Shown piece after piece: positions 7,258-7,975 of a stretch of DNA of 7,975 nt (the first letter of the stretch is position 1; each line of letters begins with the position of its first letter). The notes under the pieces are model-generated. The model saw only the letters and a program-made list of their open reading frames with translations. It was not told the DNA's origin and did not search any database. The translations under genes and the position numbers were made by a program. This DNA comes from Candidatus Aminicenantota bacterium (GTDB lineage Bacteria; Acidobacteriota; Aminicenantia; Aminicenantales; Aminicenantaceae). The stretch is from contig DAOVBT010000070.1 of assembly GCA_030670375.1 (NCBI GenBank), positions 1 through 7,975 of the forward strand. The letters run 5' to 3'.

Positions 7258-7673
7258 CAGTTCAGAAGCCTTTTTGCGATTCTCTTGGCAAGGCCTTGAC
7301 CCCGAGGCTCCAATTCTTTCTTGAGACGTTCGACCTTTTCGTTCAATTCCTGATGGGCCTTTTGGACTTGCGCATGACATTCTTGGGACACCTCTTCAAT
7401 CATGTTTTCTTTTTCTTTCTGGGCTTCCCGTTCAAATTTTTCTCGAGTCTCTCGAGCCGACGTTTTTGCTGCTTTTATATCTTCTTCAATCCTTTCGAGA
7501 GTTTTGGTGTATTTATCCAGCGCTTCTTGGGTAGCATCCTGGTCCTGAAGGATTTGGCCGTCCCTCTGTCTCATGACGCGGCTTACGGGCTTAAAATAAA
7601 CCTTCGAGAGCACAAGAACCAGGACCCAAACGATCACAAAGATGACGATGACACTTAAATCAATAGTAAGCAT
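7257..7673 (-). CDS. atpX: Fo ATP synthase subunit b' (second b-type stator subunit)
   Basis: Second, diverged b-type subunit (also called atpF' or atpF2) that would pair with subunit b as a heterodimeric peripheral stalk. The 138 residues have one N-terminal membrane helix (about 5-24, DLSVIVIFVIVWVLVLVLSK). The conserved junction VYFKPVSRVMRQRDGQI (25-41) follows, then a highly charged coiled coil to the end. There is no signal-like leader, unlike the downstream b. The start ATG 7673 has CAGG with a 5-nt spacer. It is the first ATP synthase gene in the window and ends in a TGATG overlap with atpF. No a or c subunit gene lies between it and the right edge. Confidence 0.92.
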   Translation of the reverse strand: MLTIDLSVIVIFVIVWVLVLVLSKVYFKPVSRVMRQRDGQILQDQDATQEALDKYTKTLERIEEDIKAAKTSARETREKFEREAQKEKENMIEEVSQECHAQVQKAHQELNEKVERLKKELEPRGQGLAKRIAKRLLN

Positions 7674-7678
7674 TATAA

Positions 7679-7681
7679 CCT
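7679..7681 (-). promoter_or_regulatory. Ribosome-binding site of atpX
   Basis: AGG (within CAGG) on the minus strand with a 5-nt spacer to ATG 7673. It is modest in strength but well placed, and it lies just outside the inverted-repeat element that begins at 7693, so the element leaves the translation start intact. Confidence 0.5.
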
Positions 7682-7692
7682 GTAGTATCTAA

Positions 7693-7705
7693 CCTGAACT
7701 ATTCA
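7693..7705. repeat. Terminal inverted repeat, atp-proximal arm
   Basis: CCTGAACTATTCA on the plus strand; its reverse complement matches the distal arm at 11 of 13 bases. It starts 19 bp beyond the atpX start codon. Confidence 0.45.
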
Positions 7706-7813
7706 TAAAAAATGTCCGATGCTTTTTTTACTCCAGCAATATCAGGAATTTATCCTGACATTGCTGAAAAAACTTTTCAAGAAGAATCTTTTTATTTTCA
7801 TCGGCATTTTTTA
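7706..7813. repeat. Nested long inverted repeat (hairpin system 1)
   Basis: Outer arms TAAAAAATGTCCGATG (7706-7721) and CATCGGCATTTTTTA (7799-7813) are complementary apart from one unpaired base. Within them lies the inner stem CAGCAATATCAGGA (7734-7747) and TCCTGACATTGCTG (7753-7766), with a 5-nt loop (ATTTA) and only one non-Watson-Crick pair out of 14. The T-run before the inner stem and the A-run after it on the plus strand can also pair. On either strand the outer stem ends in a run of six T, so it could act as a bidirectional terminator. However, the two outer arms are about 77 nt apart, unlike a standard intrinsic terminator. Confidence 0.7.
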
Positions 7814-7850
7814 CCCTTCGGGCGAGCCGATCTTACTACATCTGCTTTGT

Positions 7851-7901
7851 TGCGATCCATTTGCGGTACACTTGTACAGCAGCATGGACCGACGCCTCGC
7901 A
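7851..7901. repeat. Nested hairpin system 2
   Basis: TGCGATCCAT (7851-7860) can pair in two steps, TCCAT with ATGGA (7884-7888) and TGCGA with TCGCA (7897-7901). Between them GTAC (7866-7869) and GTAC (7874-7877) form a small inner stem. Each arm is only 4-5 bp and the outer part needs an asymmetric bulge, so the fold is less certain than system 1. Confidence 0.35.
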
Positions 7902-7921
7902 TCTGCAGCAAGCTAGGCTCG

Positions 7922-7934
7922 TGAATAATCCAGG
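7922..7934. repeat. Terminal inverted repeat, distal arm
   Basis: TGAATAATCCAGG on the plus strand, inverted relative to 7693-7705 with two mismatches. It marks the outer boundary of the putative element. Confidence 0.45.
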
Positions 7935-7949
7935 CCAAAAAACTGTCGA
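7922..7949 (-). promoter_or_regulatory. Weak candidate sigma70-type promoter upstream of the element
   Basis: On the minus strand TCGACA (7949-7944) matches the -35 consensus at five of six bases. TATTCA (7927-7922), 16 nt further on, matches the -10 at only three. The -10 lies inside the distal inverted repeat, so transcription would enter the element and read towards atpX with a structured leader of roughly 240 nt. This is a weak match and could be chance. Confidence 0.15.
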
Positions 7950-7975
7950 TAAATCGAGGCAAAAATTTAACATGA

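Larger units (their letters stand above)
7693..7934. mobile_element. MITE-like or insertion-sequence-remnant element upstream of the atp genes
   Basis: This interval of about 242 bp fills most of the 302-nt non-coding right end. It is bounded by CCTGAACTATTCA (7693-7705) and TGAATAATCCAGG (7922-7934), which match as inverted repeats at 11 of 13 positions with CCTG outermost. It contains two nested hairpin systems and no recognisable transposase. The flanks CTAA (7689-7692) and CCAA (7935-7938) differ at one base, so a 4-bp target duplication is possible but not shown. The terminal sequence faintly recalls ends of IS1380-like elements, but that is memory rather than proof. It could instead be a structured intergenic region with chance symmetry. 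Confidence 0.45.

Noticed and set aside
7258..7380. Upstream in-frame start that would lengthen subunit b by 41 residues.
   Set aside because: It falls within atpX, and the added polar sequence would precede a signal-like leader. The TGATG overlap marks the natural start at 7257.
7672..7677. TATAAT on the minus strand just before atpX, a perfect -10 hexamer.
   Set aside because: It overlaps the start codon, so transcription would begin inside the gene, and no acceptable -35 lies 16-18 nt upstream.
7734..7766. The inner hairpin as an ordinary intrinsic terminator.
   Set aside because: On both strands the T-run precedes the inner stem and an A-run follows it, the reverse of what a rho-independent terminator needs.
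7742..7807. A 21-codon minus-strand frame inside the element, starting at ATG 7807 behind GAAGGG.
   Set aside because: It is basic and low in complexity, and it ends in the loop region of the hairpin. A frame this short arises easily by chance, so I do not call it a gene.
7712..7924. Two overlapping plus-strand open frames of 65-70 codons inside the element (from 7712 and 7719).
   Set aside because: They run through the inverted-repeat arms, and their composition follows the hairpin symmetry. Neither resembles a protein family I recognise, and neither has a clear ribosome-binding site.

Overview
The window is almost entirely coding, and every gene reads on the minus strand (from high to low coordinates). 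It holds the seven-gene soluble/stator part of an F-type ATP synthase locus in the order b' - b - delta - alpha - gamma - beta - epsilon (7673 to 1968). A tRNA-type adenine-N6 methyltransferase of the TrmN6/YfiC family follows (2002 to 1250), then a polysaccharide-exporting ABC-2 transporter: a complete Wzm-like permease (1266 to 448) and the first 149 codons of a Wzt-like ATPase that runs off the left edge (447 to 1). No rRNA, tRNA, CRISPR array or riboswitch was recognised.

Neighbouring genes overlap or are at most 16 nt apart. Start and stop codons are shared or adjacent at atpX/atpF (TGATG), atpD/atpC (ATGA) and wzm/wzt (TGA immediately followed by GTG). No terminator-like structure was seen between the first and last gene, so the ten genes look like one transcription unit joining energy conversion, a tRNA-type methyltransferase and glycan export. 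The a and c subunits of Fo (atpB, atpE) are not in the window. The locus starts with b', so they are either just beyond the right edge or elsewhere in the genome.

The organism is probably a Gram-negative (diderm) bacterium of moderate GC. The b'-b-delta-alpha-gamma-beta-epsilon order without a and c, and the signal-peptide-like leader on subunit b, resemble deltaproteobacterial (Geobacter-type) and acidobacterial-type lineages. The sequence alone does not let me place it further. Unusual protein features are an epsilon subunit of only 99 residues that lacks the C-terminal helical domain, and a beta subunit with a lysine-rich N-terminal extension of about 17 residues.

The only non-coding stretch longer than a few bases is the right end (7674-7975). 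It contains a compact element of about 242 bp (7693-7934) bounded by imperfect 13-bp inverted repeats. Inside are two nested hairpin systems, one with a 14-bp stem. It looks like a MITE or a remnant of an insertion sequence, and it sits 19 bp upstream of the first ATP synthase gene. It is the best candidate here for something undescribed, through its possible effect on atp expression.
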